A stretch of DNA of 64,000 nt from the NCBI RefSeq assembly GCF_018968705.1, contig NZ_CP076668.1, positions 4,785,001-4,849,000 of the forward strand. Direction: 5' to 3'. Shown piece after piece: positions 33,910 through 44,300 of this stretch; within the stretch, counting starts at the first letter, position 1; each line of letters begins with the position of its first letter. The notes beneath the pieces are model-generated. The model did not search any database and was not told the origin of the DNA. It was given only the letters and a program-made list of their open reading frames with translations. This stretch comes from Pseudomonas lijiangensis (GTDB lineage Bacteria; Pseudomonadota; Gammaproteobacteria; Pseudomonadales; Pseudomonadaceae). The position numbers were made by a program, and so were the translations under genes.

Positions 33910-34668
33910 TCAGATCGGATTCGGGCAATCGATGAAAATATGCTCCAGGGCAAAACGTCTCGCCAGATAGTCACCCAGCGCCTGAACGCCGTAGCGCTCG
34001 GTCGCATGGTGCCCGGCTGCGATAAAGCTGATGTCGTTCTCGCGGGCACTGTGAAAGGTCTGCTCCGAGGCTTCGCCACTGAGAAACAGATCCACGCCTT
34101 CAAGCACGGCCTGATCGATGTAACCCTGGCCACCACCGCTGCACCAGCCGACACGCCGGATCATCTGGCTGCCTTCGATCAACAGGGGTTCACGCCCCAG
34201 AGCGTCCTGCACGCGACGGGCAAAATCACGAGGCGTCATCGGCTCGGAAAGAGAACCCACCAGACCGACCACCTTGGGATTCTCGGGGTCCAGCGGCCCT
34301 TCGACCGTAATATCCAGCTGACGAGCCAGTTGCACGTTATTGCCCACATCCGGGTGCACATCCAGAGGCAAGTGATAGGCCAACAGGCTGATGTCGTGCT
34401 TGAGCAATGTCTTCAGGCGACGCTGCTTCATCCCGACGACACAAGGATTCTCGCCCTTCCAGAAATAGCCATGATGAACCAGGATCAGGTCGGCCTGGGC
34501 TTCGACAGCGGCGTCCAGCAAAGCCTGGCTGGCCGTCACGCCACTGACGATGCGCATGATCTGCGGCCGGCCTTCGACCTGCAAACCATTGGGGCAGTAA
34601 TCCTGAATGCGGGCACTGTTGAGATAGCGGTCGGCCTCTTCGACCAGGGTACTGAGGGCAACGGCCAT
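33910..34668 (-). CDS. Nif3-like dinuclear metal-center protein
   Basis: The 252-residue product belongs to the Nif3/YbgI family, hexameric proteins with a two-metal centre and no settled activity (a GTP cyclohydrolase I-type label is common in databases). Metal-ligand motifs are LILVHHGYFW, LAYHLPLDVHPDVGNN and, near the end, ISFIAAGHHATERYGV. It is divergent from algW, as in other Pseudomonas. Confidence 0.9.
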   Translation of the reverse strand: MAVALSTLVEEADRYLNSARIQDYCPNGLQVEGRPQIMRIVSGVTASQALLDAAVEAQADLILVHHGYFWKGENPCVVGMKQRRLKTLLKHDISLLAYHLPLDVHPDVGNNVQLARQLDITVEGPLDPENPKVVGLVGSLSEPMTPRDFARRVQDALGREPLLIEGSQMIRRVGWCSGGGQGYIDQAVLEGVDLFLSGEASEQTFHSARENDISFIAAGHHATERYGVQALGDYLARRFALEHIFIDCPNPI

Positions 34669-34710
34669 AAAAGACTCCTAAATATGCAGTTCAGAGCTGC
34701 CTTGTGCTCG

Positions 34711-34716
34711 TATAAT
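34711..34716 (+). promoter_or_regulatory. -10 element upstream of algW
   Basis: TATAAT lies 62 bp before the algW ATG, followed by a short CGCCA/TGGCG inverted repeat at 34718-34730. The -35 at the right spacing is poor, so the assignment rests on the -10 match. Confidence 0.45.
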
Positions 34717-34778
34717 GCCCGCCATTATGGCGCACTCGTGGAAAATTCTTTGCGCCTGTCACTATCAGGACTTGCTCA

Positions 34779-35942
34779 ATGTTAAAGGCACTGCGCTTTT
34801 TCGGCTGGCCATTGCTGGCTGGCGTGCTCATCGCCATGCTGATTATCCAGCGTTACCCGGAATGGGTCGGGCTGCCCAGCCGTGATGTAAACCTGCAACA
34901 GGCTCCCAAGACCACCGTGGTGATGCAGGGGCCGTCGTCGTATGCCGATGCAGTGAGTGCCGCTGCGCCAGCAGTGGTCAATCTCTACACCACCAAGATG
35001 GTGAACAAGGGCAACAACCCCACCATGTTCGAGGATCCTCAGTTCAGAAGGTTCTTCGGCGATAACGCTCCCAAGCAGAAACGCATGGAATCGAGCCTCG
35101 GTTCCGGCGTGATCATGAGCCCCGAAGGCTACCTGCTGACCAACAACCACGTCACCACCGGTGCCGACCAGATCGTGGTCGCCCTCAAGGACGGCCGCGA
35201 AACCATCGCACGGGTGATCGGCAACGATCCTGAAACCGATCTGGCGGTACTGAAGATCGACCTGAAAAACCTGCCATCGATCACCATTGCACGCTCCGAC
35301 GGTATCCGTATCGGCGATGTGGCGCTGGCCATCGGCAACCCGTTCGGTGTCGGCCAGACCGTCACCATGGGCATCATCAGTGCGACCGGCCGCAACCAGT
35401 TGGGCCTCAACACCTACGAAGACTTCATCCAGACCGACGCTGCCATCAACCCCGGCAACTCGGGCGGCGCGCTGGTGGATGCTTCCGGCAACCTGACCGG
35501 CATCAATACCGCGATCTTCTCCAAGTCGGGCGGTTCCCAGGGCATCGGCTTTGCGATCCCGACCAAACTGGCGATGGATGTGATGAAGTCGATCATCGAA
35601 CACGGCCAGGTCATTCGTGGCTGGCTGGGTATCGAAGTTCAACCCCTGACCCAGGAACTGGCGGATTCGTTCGGCCTGAAGGATCGTCCGGGAATTGTGG
35701 TTGCCGGAATCTTCCGCGATGGCCCGGCACAGAAAGCCGGCCTGCAACTGGGGGATGTGATCCTGAGCATCAATGGCGAACCGGCAGGTGATGGCCGACG
35801 TTCAATGAATCAGGTGGCGCGCACCAAGCCCAAGGACAAGGTTGCGATTGATGTCATGCGCAATGGCAAGGAGTTGCGCCTGAGCGCCGAGGTCGGCCTG
35901 CGACCGCCACCGGCCCCTGCGCCGGCGGTGAAAGAACAGTAA
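34779..35942 (+). CDS. algW: Periplasmic serine protease AlgW (DegS-like)
   Basis: AlgW is the inner-membrane-anchored protease that cuts MucA when misfolded outer-membrane proteins or MucE bind its PDZ domain, so starting release of sigma AlgU and, in Pseudomonas, alginate synthesis. The 387-residue product has an N-terminal anchor (residues 5-23), catalytic His124 (TNNHVTTG), Asp154 (ETDLAVLKID) and Ser228 (NPGNSGGAL), and one PDZ domain at about 270-365. The single PDZ and the anchor distinguish it from MucD/DegP. A REPIN lies between its stop and hisC. Confidence 0.95.
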   Translation: MLKALRFFGWPLLAGVLIAMLIIQRYPEWVGLPSRDVNLQQAPKTTVVMQGPSSYADAVSAAAPAVVNLYTTKMVNKGNNPTMFEDPQFRRFFGDNAPKQKRMESSLGSGVIMSPEGYLLTNNHVTTGADQIVVALKDGRETIARVIGNDPETDLAVLKIDLKNLPSITIARSDGIRIGDVALAIGNPFGVGQTVTMGIISATGRNQLGLNTYEDFIQTDAAINPGNSGGALVDASGNLTGINTAIFSKSGGSQGIGFAIPTKLAMDVMKSIIEHGQVIRGWLGIEVQPLTQELADSFGLKDRPGIVVAGIFRDGPAQKAGLQLGDVILSINGEPAGDGRRSMNQVARTKPKDKVAIDVMRNGKELRLSAEVGLRPPPAPAPAVKEQ

Positions 35943-35949
35943 GACGTTC

Positions 35950-35991
35950 TTCGCGAATGAATTCGCCCGTGGGAGCGAATTCATTCGCGAA
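35950..35991. repeat. REPIN-type palindrome, copy 2 (short loop)
   Basis: Arms TTCGCGAATGAATTCGC and GCGAATTCATTCGCGAA enclose an 8-nt loop. The left arm lacks the CTCCTA segment of copy 1, so this is a trimmed version. It lies between the convergent algW and hisC stops, 4 bp from the hisC stop. Confidence 0.9.
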
Positions 35992-35995
35992 AGGA

Positions 35996-37048
35996 TCAGA
36001 TCCCGCTCAACCCATCCAGCAACGCATGATTCTGCTCAGCCGTACCGATGCTGATCCGCAGGAACTGGGCAATCCGCTCCTGCTTGAAGTGACGCACGAT
36101 AACGCCCTGCTCGCGCAGCTTCGCCGCCAGACCTGCAGCATCATGTTTCGGGTGACGGGCAAAGATGAAGTTGGCCGCCGAAGGCAACACTTCAAAGCCA
36201 AGCCCTTCCAGCTTCTCGACCAATGCCTCGCGGCTGGCGATTACCGCATTACGAGTGGTATCGAAGTACTCACGGTCTTCAAAGGCAGCAGTCGCACCGA
36301 CAATCGCCAGACGATCCAGCGGGTAAGAGTTGAAGCTGTTCTTGACCCGCTCCAGCGCCTCGATCAGATCCGGATGCCCTACCGCAAACCCGACCCGCAA
36401 TCCGGCCAGAGAACGGGATTTGGAGAGAGTCTGGGTCACCAGCAGGTTCGGATAACGATCCACCAGGGCTATCGCCGTCTCGCCGCCGAAGTCGACATAC
36501 GCCTCATCGACCACCACGACCGAATCCGGACTGGCCTTGACGATCTGCTCTACCGCTTCCAGCGGCAGCAGACAGCCGGTGGGTGCGTTCGGGTTCGGGA
36601 AGATGATCCCCGCATTCGGCTTGGCATAATCAGCTACGCGAATCTGGAACTGCTCGTCCAGTGCGACAGCTTCATAGTCAATGCCGTACAGGCCGCAGTA
36701 CACCGGATAGAAGCTGTAGCTGATATCCGGGAACAGCAGTGGCTTGTCGTGCTGGAACAGCGCATGAAAGATGTGCGCCAGCACTTCGTCGGAGCCATTG
36801 CCCAGGAACACCTGACTGGCCTGCACACCGTAATACCCGGCCACGGCCTGCTTGAGCAGGTCGCTGTTGGGGTCCGGATACAGACGCAGATCATCGGTCA
36901 ATGCCGCACGCATTGCCTCAAGCGCCTTGGGCGAAGGCCCGTAAGGGTTTTCGTTGGTGTTGAGCTTGACCAGTTTGGTCAGCTTCGGCTGCTCACCCGG
37001 TACATAAGGCACCAGACTGCTGACGAAAGGACTCCAGAATTTACTCAT
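35996..37048 (-). CDS. hisC: Histidinol-phosphate aminotransferase
   Basis: HisC is a PLP enzyme that makes histidinol phosphate from imidazole acetol phosphate. The 350-residue product has [15 protein letters not shown], the FPNPNAPTG segment, [12 protein letters not shown] and the PLP-lysine region [16 protein letters not shown]. The start overlaps hisD by ATGA. It is the third gene of hisG-hisD-hisC. Most other his genes are not in this window. Confidence 0.96.
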   Translation of the reverse strand: MSKFWSPFVSSLVPYVPGEQPKLTKLVKLNTNENPYGPSPKALEAMRAALTDDLRLYPDPNSDLLKQAVAGYYGVQASQVFLGNGSDEVLAHIFHALFQHDKPLLFPDISYSFYPVYCGLYGIDYEAVALDEQFQIRVADYAKPNAGIIFPNPNAPTGCLLPLEAVEQIVKASPDSVVVVDEAYVDFGGETAIALVDRYPNLLVTQTLSKSRSLAGLRVGFAVGHPDLIEALERVKNSFNSYPLDRLAIVGATAAFEDREYFDTTRNAVIASREALVEKLEGLGFEVLPSAANFIFARHPKHDAAGLAAKLREQGVIVRHFKQERIAQFLRISIGTAEQNHALLDGLSGI

Positions 37049-38394
37049 TGCTTGCCTTCCTCTGTGCTGCCCGCACTCCAGTTGGTATCCGTGATCCGGT
37101 ACTCGGCACTGCGAGCATGGCCGGTCAACGATTCGCCACGAGCCAGGACCGAAGCGGTCTTGCCCAGTTCGGAGGCACCTTGCGGCGAGCAGTAGATGAT
37201 CGATGAGCGCTTCTGGAAGTCATAGACGCCCAGCGGCGAAGAAAAACGCGCAGTGCCGGAAGTCGGCAATACATGGTTCGGACCGGCACAGTAATCGCCC
37301 AGCGCCTCGGAGGTGTGACGCCCCATGAAAATCGCACCGGCGTGGCGAATCTGCGGCAACCAGGCTTCAGGATCGGCGACCGACAGCTCAAGGTGCTCCG
37401 GCGCGATGCGGTTGGCGACATCGATGGCCTGCTGCATATCAGCCACCTTGATCAGGGCGCCACGGCCATTGATCGAGGTTTCGACGATGGCAGCACGCTC
37501 CATGGTCGGCAGCAATCGGGTGATGCTGGCAGCCACCTTGTCGAGGAACTCGGCATCGGGGCTGACCAGAATCGCCTGGGCATCTTCGTCGTGCTCGGCC
37601 TGGGAGAACAGGTCCATGGCAATCCAGTCCGGATCGGTCTGGCCGTCGCACACTACAAGGATTTCCGAGGGGCCGGCAATCATGTCGATCCCGACCTGAC
37701 CGAATACATGGCGCTTGGCAGTGGCGACATAAATGTTGCCAGGGCCAACCACTTTATCGACCTGTGGCACGCTTTCAGTGCCATATGCCAGCGCGGCTAC
37801 GGCCTGTGCGCCACCAATGGTGAAGACGCGATCGACACCCGCGATGCAGGCAGCAGCCAGCACCAGTTCGTTGATCTCGCCACGCGGCGTCGGCACGACC
37901 ATGACCACTTCAGTCACGCCGGCCACTTTCGCCGGAATGGCATTCATCAGGACCGACGAAGGATAAGAAGCCTTGCCACCCGGAACGTACAGACCTGCAC
38001 GGTCCAGCGGCGTGACTTTCTGGCCAAGCACCGTGCCGTCGGCTTCGGTGTAGCTCCAGGAGTCCTGCTTCTGTTTTTCGTGGTAGCTGCGCACGCGAGC
38101 GGCAGCCGTTTCCAGCGCCTGACGCTGGGCAGGTGAAATGCGTGTCAGCGCCAGCTCCAGGCGCTCGCGAGGCAGGATCAGGTCAGCCATCGACGCCACT
38201 TGCAGGCCATCGAAACGCTGGGTGAACTCGACCAGGGCCGCGTCACCACGCTCACGCACCGCCTTGATGATGTCGAGCACACGCTGGTTGACCGAATCGT
38301 CAGACACACTTTCCCAGCTCAGCAGATGATCCAGATGTCGTGCGAAATCCGGATCAGCAGCATCGAGTCGGCGTATTGCAGTGGGAGTGGTCAT
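37045..38394 (-). CDS. hisD: Histidinol dehydrogenase
   Basis: HisD is the zinc- and NAD-dependent enzyme that oxidises L-histidinol to histidine in two steps. The 449-residue product carries the signature region [35 protein letters not shown] in pieces (AGPSEIL, SQAEHD), the [13 protein letters not shown] motif and C-terminal [20 protein letters not shown]. Its stop overlaps hisC. It is 123 bp after hisG, and that spacer has notable interleaved repeats. Confidence 0.96.
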   Translation of the reverse strand: MTTPTAIRRLDAADPDFARHLDHLLSWESVSDDSVNQRVLDIIKAVRERGDAALVEFTQRFDGLQVASMADLILPRERLELALTRISPAQRQALETAAARVRSYHEKQKQDSWSYTEADGTVLGQKVTPLDRAGLYVPGGKASYPSSVLMNAIPAKVAGVTEVVMVVPTPRGEINELVLAAACIAGVDRVFTIGGAQAVAALAYGTESVPQVDKVVGPGNIYVATAKRHVFGQVGIDMIAGPSEILVVCDGQTDPDWIAMDLFSQAEHDEDAQAILVSPDAEFLDKVAASITRLLPTMERAAIVETSINGRGALIKVADMQQAIDVANRIAPEHLELSVADPEAWLPQIRHAGAIFMGRHTSEALGDYCAGPNHVLPTSGTARFSSPLGVYDFQKRSSIIYCSPQGASELGKTASVLARGESLTGHARSAEYRITDTNWSAGSTEEGKQ

Positions 38395-38420
38395 AGCGAT
38401 ATCTCAATAAGTGGCGGATG

Positions 38421-38489
38421 CTCAGGTGCCATAAGCTACCAAGCTATCCGCGCAGGCACCTGAGAAATTTGGCTATGACACGGATAGCT
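38421..38489 (-). promoter_or_regulatory. Interleaved inverted repeats in the hisG-hisD spacer
   Basis: Two inverted repeats interlock: CTCAGGTGCC (38421-38430) with GGCACCTGAG (38455-38464), a perfect 10 bp, and AGCTATCCG (38442-38450) with CGGATAGCT (38481-38489), a perfect 9 bp. The order is such that one half of the second repeat lies in the loop of the first. In RNA this is either an H-type pseudoknot or two mutually exclusive hairpins, ending 26 nt before the hisD start. A regulatory role is inferred. Confidence 0.55.
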
Positions 38490-38517
38490 GGACGCGACTC
38501 GAAGGCCGCGTAATCGA

Positions 38518-39153
38518 TCAGCCGCGGTGTCGCGACTCTACTGCCTTGCGCAGAGTGTCGATGAGCGCCTGGATGCGCGCATGCTGCATTTTCATGGAAG
38601 CCTTGTTCACCACCAGACGCGAACTGATGGTAGCGATCAGTTCCTGAGGCTCGAGACCGTTGGCACGCAATGTATTGCCGGTGTCGACCACGTCGATGAT
38701 CTTGTCGGCCAGACCGATCAGCGGTGCCAGCTCCATCGAGCCATACAGCTTGATGATATCGACCTGACGGCCCTGCTCGGCGTAATAGCGCTTGGCAACA
38801 TTCACGAACTTGGTCGCCACACGCAGACGGCCTTTGGGCTCGGCAGCACCAATGGCTCCAGCGGTCATGAGCTTGCACTGGGCAATCTGCAGATCCAGCG
38901 GCTCATAAAGCCCCTGGCCGCTGTACTCCATCAACACATCCTTGCCCGCGACACCCAGATCGGCAGCGCCATGCTCGACATAGGTCGGCACATCGGTAGC
39001 GCGCACGATCAGCAGACGCACGTCGTCCTGAGTCGTGGGGATGATCAGCTTGCGGCTCTTGTCCGGATTCTCGGTTGGCACAATGCCCGCTTCGGCAAGA
39101 AGCGGCAGTGTATCGTCGAGGATACGGCCCTTGGACAGTGCGATGGTCAACAT
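38518..39153 (-). CDS. hisG: ATP phosphoribosyltransferase, short form
   Basis: HisG catalyses the first step of histidine synthesis, joining ATP and PRPP. The 211-residue product is the short (HisGS) form, which lacks the C-terminal regulatory domain and needs HisZ as a partner; no hisZ is in this window. Motifs are [19 protein letters not shown] at the N terminus, [20 protein letters not shown] and [13 protein letters not shown]. It is first in hisG-hisD-hisC. Confidence 0.96.
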   Translation of the reverse strand: MLTIALSKGRILDDTLPLLAEAGIVPTENPDKSRKLIIPTTQDDVRLLIVRATDVPTYVEHGAADLGVAGKDVLMEYSGQGLYEPLDLQIAQCKLMTAGAIGAAEPKGRLRVATKFVNVAKRYYAEQGRQVDIIKLYGSMELAPLIGLADKIIDVVDTGNTLRANGLEPQELIATISSRLVVNKASMKMQHARIQALIDTLRKAVESRHRG

Positions 39154-39211
39154 GGAAAACGTAAGTCCTTATCAGGAAACTTTTGCTCCGGGCAGACGGC
39201 CCGAAACAACA

Positions 39212-39237
39212 CTTGAGCCCGACATGACGGGCTCAAG
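39212..39237 (-). other. Hairpin in the murA-hisG spacer
   Basis: CTTGAGCCC and GGGCTCAAG (9 bp, perfect) with an 8-nt loop. There is no clear T tract. It lies 59 bp upstream of hisG and could be an attenuator or a weak terminator. Confidence 0.5.
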
Positions 39238-39265
39238 GTGAAACGAATCAGAAAATCACACTGCG

Positions 39266-39294
39266 GGCTCCACTGCCCGGAAGGCAGTGGAGCC
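39266..39294 (-). terminator. Probable terminator of murA
   Basis: A perfect 12-bp stem, GGCTCCACTGCC / GGCAGTGGAGCC, with a 5-nt loop starts 9 bp after the murA stop. The T-rich stretch after it on the minus strand is weak (TGATTTTCTG), so termination may be partial. Confidence 0.6.
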
Positions 39295-39302
39295 CCATGC
39301 TG

Positions 39303-40830
<1,528 letters not shown>

Positions 40831-40876
40831 GCTTAACCTCGATCGGCGCCCTACGCGCGCGGGTCGGCCATCATAC

Positions 40877-40930
40877 AAAAAAGCCCATGCTATGCGAACC
40901 CCAACGAAGGGGTGCCAGACAAAGGGCTTT
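40877..40930 (-). terminator. Terminator of the mlaFEDCB operon
   Basis: On the minus strand AAAGCCC (plus 40924-40930) pairs with GGGCTTT ahead of a run of T (plus 40877-40882), enclosing a second hairpin ACCCCTTCGTTGGGGT with a UUCG-like loop. It lies 14 bp past the mlaB stop. Confidence 0.75.
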
Positions 40931-40944
40931 CCCGATAACCGCTA

Positions 40945-41250
40945 TTAATGACTATCCAAAAGCTCGCTCAAGCCGGATACACGGGCAATTTCCCGCATGT
41001 CCTCGGGCAATGACTGCACGCTGACCGACTTGCCCGCATCACTGGCATCACGCATGAACGCCAGCAGCAGGGCCAGCCCGACGCTGCTGGACTTCACCAC
41101 ACCGGAGCAGTCCAGAATCAGGCTCGGTGCATCGCTGGACTTGATGAGGGCCGCGCCCTGCTTGCGCAGTTGCGGCCCGCTACGGTAATCCAGCACGCCC
41201 GTCAGCTGCAATTGCCCGGGCGAGCCAAAGCGTACGGCAGACTCACTCAT
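40945..41250 (-). CDS. mlaB: STAS-domain protein MlaB
   Basis: MlaB is the cytoplasmic STAS subunit that stabilises and activates the MlaF ATPase in the MlaFEDB phospholipid transporter. The 101-residue product has the typical STAS core (SLILDCSGVVKSSSVGLALLLAFMRDA). It overlaps mlaC by 4 bp and is last in the operon. Confidence 0.92.
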   Translation of the reverse strand: MSESAVRFGSPGQLQLTGVLDYRSGPQLRKQGAALIKSSDAPSLILDCSGVVKSSSVGLALLLAFMRDASDAGKSVSVQSLPEDMREIARVSGLSELLDSH

Positions 41251-41900
41251 TGCGCAGACTTCTGCGCAGCTTCGGTCGTCACTTCCTTGGCCTTGGCGAC
41301 TTCACCCGCCCAGCCATCGATGGTCTTGTCCAGGTCGTTGCCATTACGCTGCATGGCATCGGCGAACTGGTCACGGAACAGCTTGCCGATGTTGATGCCA
41401 TTGATGATCACGTTACGCACTTTCCACTCGCCGTTGATTTTCTCAAGGGTGTAGGAAACCGGATAAACCGCGCCGTTGTTGCCTTTTACCTGCATATCGA
41501 CGCTGGTGCGATCAGCACCCTCATCCTTGGCAGGAGAAACGATGATGCCCTGGTTGTTGTACTCCAGCAGCGCATTGCCATAGAACTGCATCAGGCTGCG
41601 CTTGAAGTTTTCCTGGAAACGCTGCATCTGCTCAGGCGTGGCCTTGCGCGAGTACTTGACGGTCATGATGCTTCTGGAAATGCCGTCAGCATCCACTACC
41701 GGGCCAACGATACGGTTCAAGGCATCGTAGAACGCGCTCGGATTGGATTTGTACTGCTCTTTGTTGCTGGCCAGATCGCTCAGCAACTCCTTGGTGGTGC
41801 GATCTACCAGGTCATGAGCGGACGGAGTTGCCGCCGCATTTGCCATCATCGGCAGCACGGCCAGCAACACCAGCAGACCACGGCGCAGGATAGAGATCAT
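41247..41900 (-). CDS. mlaC: Periplasmic phospholipid-binding protein MlaC
   Basis: MlaC ferries phospholipids through the periplasm between the outer-membrane MlaA complex and MlaFEDB. The 217-residue product has a signal peptide (RRGLLVLLAVLPMMANA), then the MlaC/Ttg2D fold with YRKAT-like segment VKYSRKATPEQMQRFQENFKRSLMQFY in pieces and ingEWKVRNVIINGINI near the end. It lies 10 bp after mlaD. Confidence 0.94.
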   Translation of the reverse strand: MISILRRGLLVLLAVLPMMANAAATPSAHDLVDRTTKELLSDLASNKEQYKSNPSAFYDALNRIVGPVVDADGISRSIMTVKYSRKATPEQMQRFQENFKRSLMQFYGNALLEYNNQGIIVSPAKDEGADRTSVDMQVKGNNGAVYPVSYTLEKINGEWKVRNVIINGINIGKLFRDQFADAMQRNGNDLDKTIDGWAGEVAKAKEVTTEAAQKSAQ

Positions 41901-41910
41901 TTAAAGCTCC

Positions 41911-42378
41911 TCATTTGGCTTCTTTACTCACGGTATTGAGCAGGAATTTCCCGATCAGGTCTTCCAGCACAAGCGATGACTGCGTGTCATGGATCGTGCT
42001 GCCGTCCTTGAGCAGGGACTGGTCACCGCCCACGCTGATACCAATGTATTTTTCACCGAGCAGACCGGAGGTCAGGATCGAAGCGGTGGAGTCAGAAGGC
42101 AGGTTATCCACCTTTTTCTGGATCTCCAGCGTCACACGACCGGTAAAGGTGTCACGATCCAGATCGATTGCCGTTACCCGGCCGATCGGCACACCCGCCA
42201 TGCTCACCTTGGCTCTGACAGTCAAACCGGCGATATTGTCGAAGTATGCGTAAAGTTTATAGCTGTCATTGGTCGCACTGGCGCTCAAGCCGCTGACACG
42301 CAGGGCGAGCAATAGCAAAGCCAGTATCCCGGCCAGCAGGAACAGGCCGACTCCGGTTTCGATTGCACGGTTTTGCAT
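41911..42378 (-). CDS. mlaD: MCE-domain protein MlaD
   Basis: MlaD forms a hexameric periplasmic ring on the MlaFEDB transporter that hands phospholipids to or from MlaC. The 155-residue product has one N-terminal membrane helix (VGLFLLAGILALLLLAL) and one MCE domain with YFDNIAGLTVRAKVSMAGVPIGRV and LTSGLLGEKYIGI. Its start overlaps the mlaE stop by one base. Confidence 0.95.
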   Translation of the reverse strand: MQNRAIETGVGLFLLAGILALLLLALRVSGLSASATNDSYKLYAYFDNIAGLTVRAKVSMAGVPIGRVTAIDLDRDTFTGRVTLEIQKKVDNLPSDSTASILTSGLLGEKYIGISVGGDQSLLKDGSTIHDTQSSLVLEDLIGKFLLNTVSKEAK

Positions 42379-43175
42379 CAGAAATCTCCAAACATCAAGG
42401 CGGTCAGAATAAAGTCGAGGCCCAGCACTGCCAGTGAGGCATATACAACGGTTTTGGTCGTGGCACGGCTGATCCCCTCGGAAGTGGGCTCACAGTCATA
42501 ACCCTGGAAAACGGCGATCCAGGTCACCACGAAGGCAAAGACGACACTTTTGATAACACCATTGAGCACATCACTGGTGAAGGAAACGCTGCTCTGCATG
42601 TTCGACCAGAAGGAGCCTTCATAGACACCCAGCCAGTCGATTGCGACCCACGAGCCACCCCAGATTCCGACCACACTGAAAATGATCGCCAGCAGCGGCA
42701 GGGAAATGAACCCGGCCCACAGGCGTGGTGCAATGATGTACTTGAGAGGGTCGACACCGATCATTTCAAGGCTGGACAACTGCTCGGTGGACTTCATGTT
42801 GCCGATTTCCGCCGTCAGTGCGGAACCGGCACGCCCGGCAAACAGCAGCGCTGTCACCACAGGCCCCAGCTCACGCAGCAGGGTCAATGCGACCATCTGG
42901 CCCACGGCCTGCTCCGAACCGTATCTGGCCAGGATGCTGAAGCCCTGAAGAGCCAGCACCATGCCGATGAAAATGCCCGACACGACGATGATGACCAGAG
43001 ACATCACGCCCACCGAGTACAACTGTTTGATCAGCAGCGAAAAACCGCCGCCGATCCCGCCGCGCCCCAGCAAGGCATGGCCCAGAAAGATGCCGGATCG
43101 CCCCAGCACTGCAACGGTATCAATGGCCGAACGCCCGAACAGGCGAATACGGTCCAGCAATGACTTATTGCGCAT
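42378..43175 (-). CDS. mlaE: Phospholipid transport permease MlaE
   Basis: MlaE is the dimeric membrane subunit of the Mla ABC transporter. The 265-residue product has five to six hydrophobic segments and the family motifs [34 protein letters not shown] and [20 protein letters not shown] in succession. It overlaps mlaF and mlaD by single bases, so translation is likely coupled. Confidence 0.95.
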   Translation of the reverse strand: MRNKSLLDRIRLFGRSAIDTVAVLGRSGIFLGHALLGRGGIGGGFSLLIKQLYSVGVMSLVIIVVSGIFIGMVLALQGFSILARYGSEQAVGQMVALTLLRELGPVVTALLFAGRAGSALTAEIGNMKSTEQLSSLEMIGVDPLKYIIAPRLWAGFISLPLLAIIFSVVGIWGGSWVAIDWLGVYEGSFWSNMQSSVSFTSDVLNGVIKSVVFAFVVTWIAVFQGYDCEPTSEGISRATTKTVVYASLAVLGLDFILTALMFGDF

Positions 43176-43984
43176 CAGCGCTTCCCCAAAAGATCTTCAC
43201 GAAAATCCGGTGCCGGATAGTGAAATGGAACGGGGCCGTCCGGCTCGCCGGTCATGAACTGACGAATGCGCGGATTATCCGAGGACATCAGTTCCTGCGG
43301 CGTACCCTGCCCCAACACCTGTCCGTCTCCGACGACGTAAAGGTAGTCCGCGATACTTGCTGTCTCGGAAAGATCATGAGACACCACGATACTGGTGATC
43401 CCCAGCGCATCGTTGAGCAAGCGGATCAGACGCACCAGAACCCCCATGGCTATCGGGTCCTGCCCGACAAAGGGTTCGTCGTACATGAGAATCTGCGGAT
43501 CGAGGGCGATCGCACGGGCAAGCGCCACGCGACGCTTCATGCCACCGGACAACTCGTCGGGCATCAGCTCGAGCGCGCCGCGCAAGCCCACTGCCTGCAA
43601 TTTGAGCAGGACGATGTCGCGGATCATCTCTTCCGGTAACTGGGTGTGAACGCGCAAGGGAAAGGCGACGTTCTCGAAAACATCGAGATCGGTGAACAAG
43701 GCGCCGCTCTGGAACAGGACACCCATGTTCTTGCGCGCATCGAACAGGTCGCTGCGTGACAGCTCGGGCAGGTTCTGGCCATTGACCCAGACCTCGCCCG
43801 AACTTGGCCGCAATTGCGCTCCCATGAGCCGAAGCAAGGTCGTCTTGCCACAGCCGGACGGCCCCATGATCCCGGTGACCTTCCCCTTGGGAATACGAAT
43901 ATCGACATCAGTGAATATGCTGCGCGTGCCGCGTTTGAAGGACACTCCTTTCAAATCGACCGCGTAGGCGTCATCGGCGCTCAT
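43175..43984 (-). CDS. mlaF: Phospholipid transport ATP-binding protein MlaF
   Basis: MlaF is the ABC ATPase that powers MlaFEDB. The 269-residue product has Walker [10 protein letters not shown] (residues 41-49), a Q-loop in [10 protein letters not shown], the signature [14 protein letters not shown] and Walker B ILMYDEPF. It is the first gene of mlaFEDCB and is divergent from kdsD. Confidence 0.96.
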   Translation of the reverse strand: MSADDAYAVDLKGVSFKRGTRSIFTDVDIRIPKGKVTGIMGPSGCGKTTLLRLMGAQLRPSSGEVWVNGQNLPELSRSDLFDARKNMGVLFQSGALFTDLDVFENVAFPLRVHTQLPEEMIRDIVLLKLQAVGLRGALELMPDELSGGMKRRVALARAIALDPQILMYDEPFVGQDPIAMGVLVRLIRLLNDALGITSIVVSHDLSETASIADYLYVVGDGQVLGQGTPQELMSSDNPRIRQFMTGEPDGPVPFHYPAPDFREDLLGKR

Positions 43985-44069
43985 CTAAACTCCTTGCGAT
44001 ACAGCTTCTCCCTTCTCCTGCCTGCTCTCGCGAGACACAGACAGCACGGGCCAGCCGAACAAGCCGCGC

Positions 44070-44099
44070 ACTATATCACCGCAGCAGCACGCCACCCAA
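44070..44099 (-). promoter_or_regulatory. Candidate promoter of mlaFEDCB
   Basis: The minus strand carries TTGGGT (plus 44094-44099), an 18-bp spacer and TATAGT (44070-44075), about 86 bp before the mlaF start. Confidence 0.5.
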
Positions 44100-44261
44100 G
44101 AAGAGAACCTGTTTGTTAGATACCCCACAGCACCTTGCAGACACCCTGTGCAGGCTGAAATAAACCTGAGAAAAGCCCTTGCAATAACCCCGAAAGGCTG
44201 AACAAGCCACCCCAGATACAACTCCATGACGATCAGACGTGAGGGAATCGTACATTACCGC
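44100..44261. other. Divergent spacer between mlaF and kdsD promoters
   Basis: No gene is supported here. I see CTTGCAGACACCCTGTGCAGG-like partial symmetry around 44132-44154 but no strong hairpin or RNA gene. Confidence 0.4.
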
Positions 44262-44267
44262 TATAAT
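44262..44267 (+). promoter_or_regulatory. -10 element upstream of kdsD
   Basis: A perfect TATAAT lies 33 bp before the kdsD ATG. There is no good -35 at 16-18 bp, so an activator or a weak -35 would be needed. Its position also argues against the longer kdsD start at 44226. Confidence 0.5.
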
Positions 44268-44300
44268 CGCCGCCTTTCAGCAAGCCGACTAATTCAAGAT

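Noticed and set aside
32881..34785. A 634-codon plus-strand frame across cysD and the Nif3-like gene
   Set aside because: It spans two well-supported minus-strand genes and the spacer, which is a typical shadow of high-GC coding DNA.
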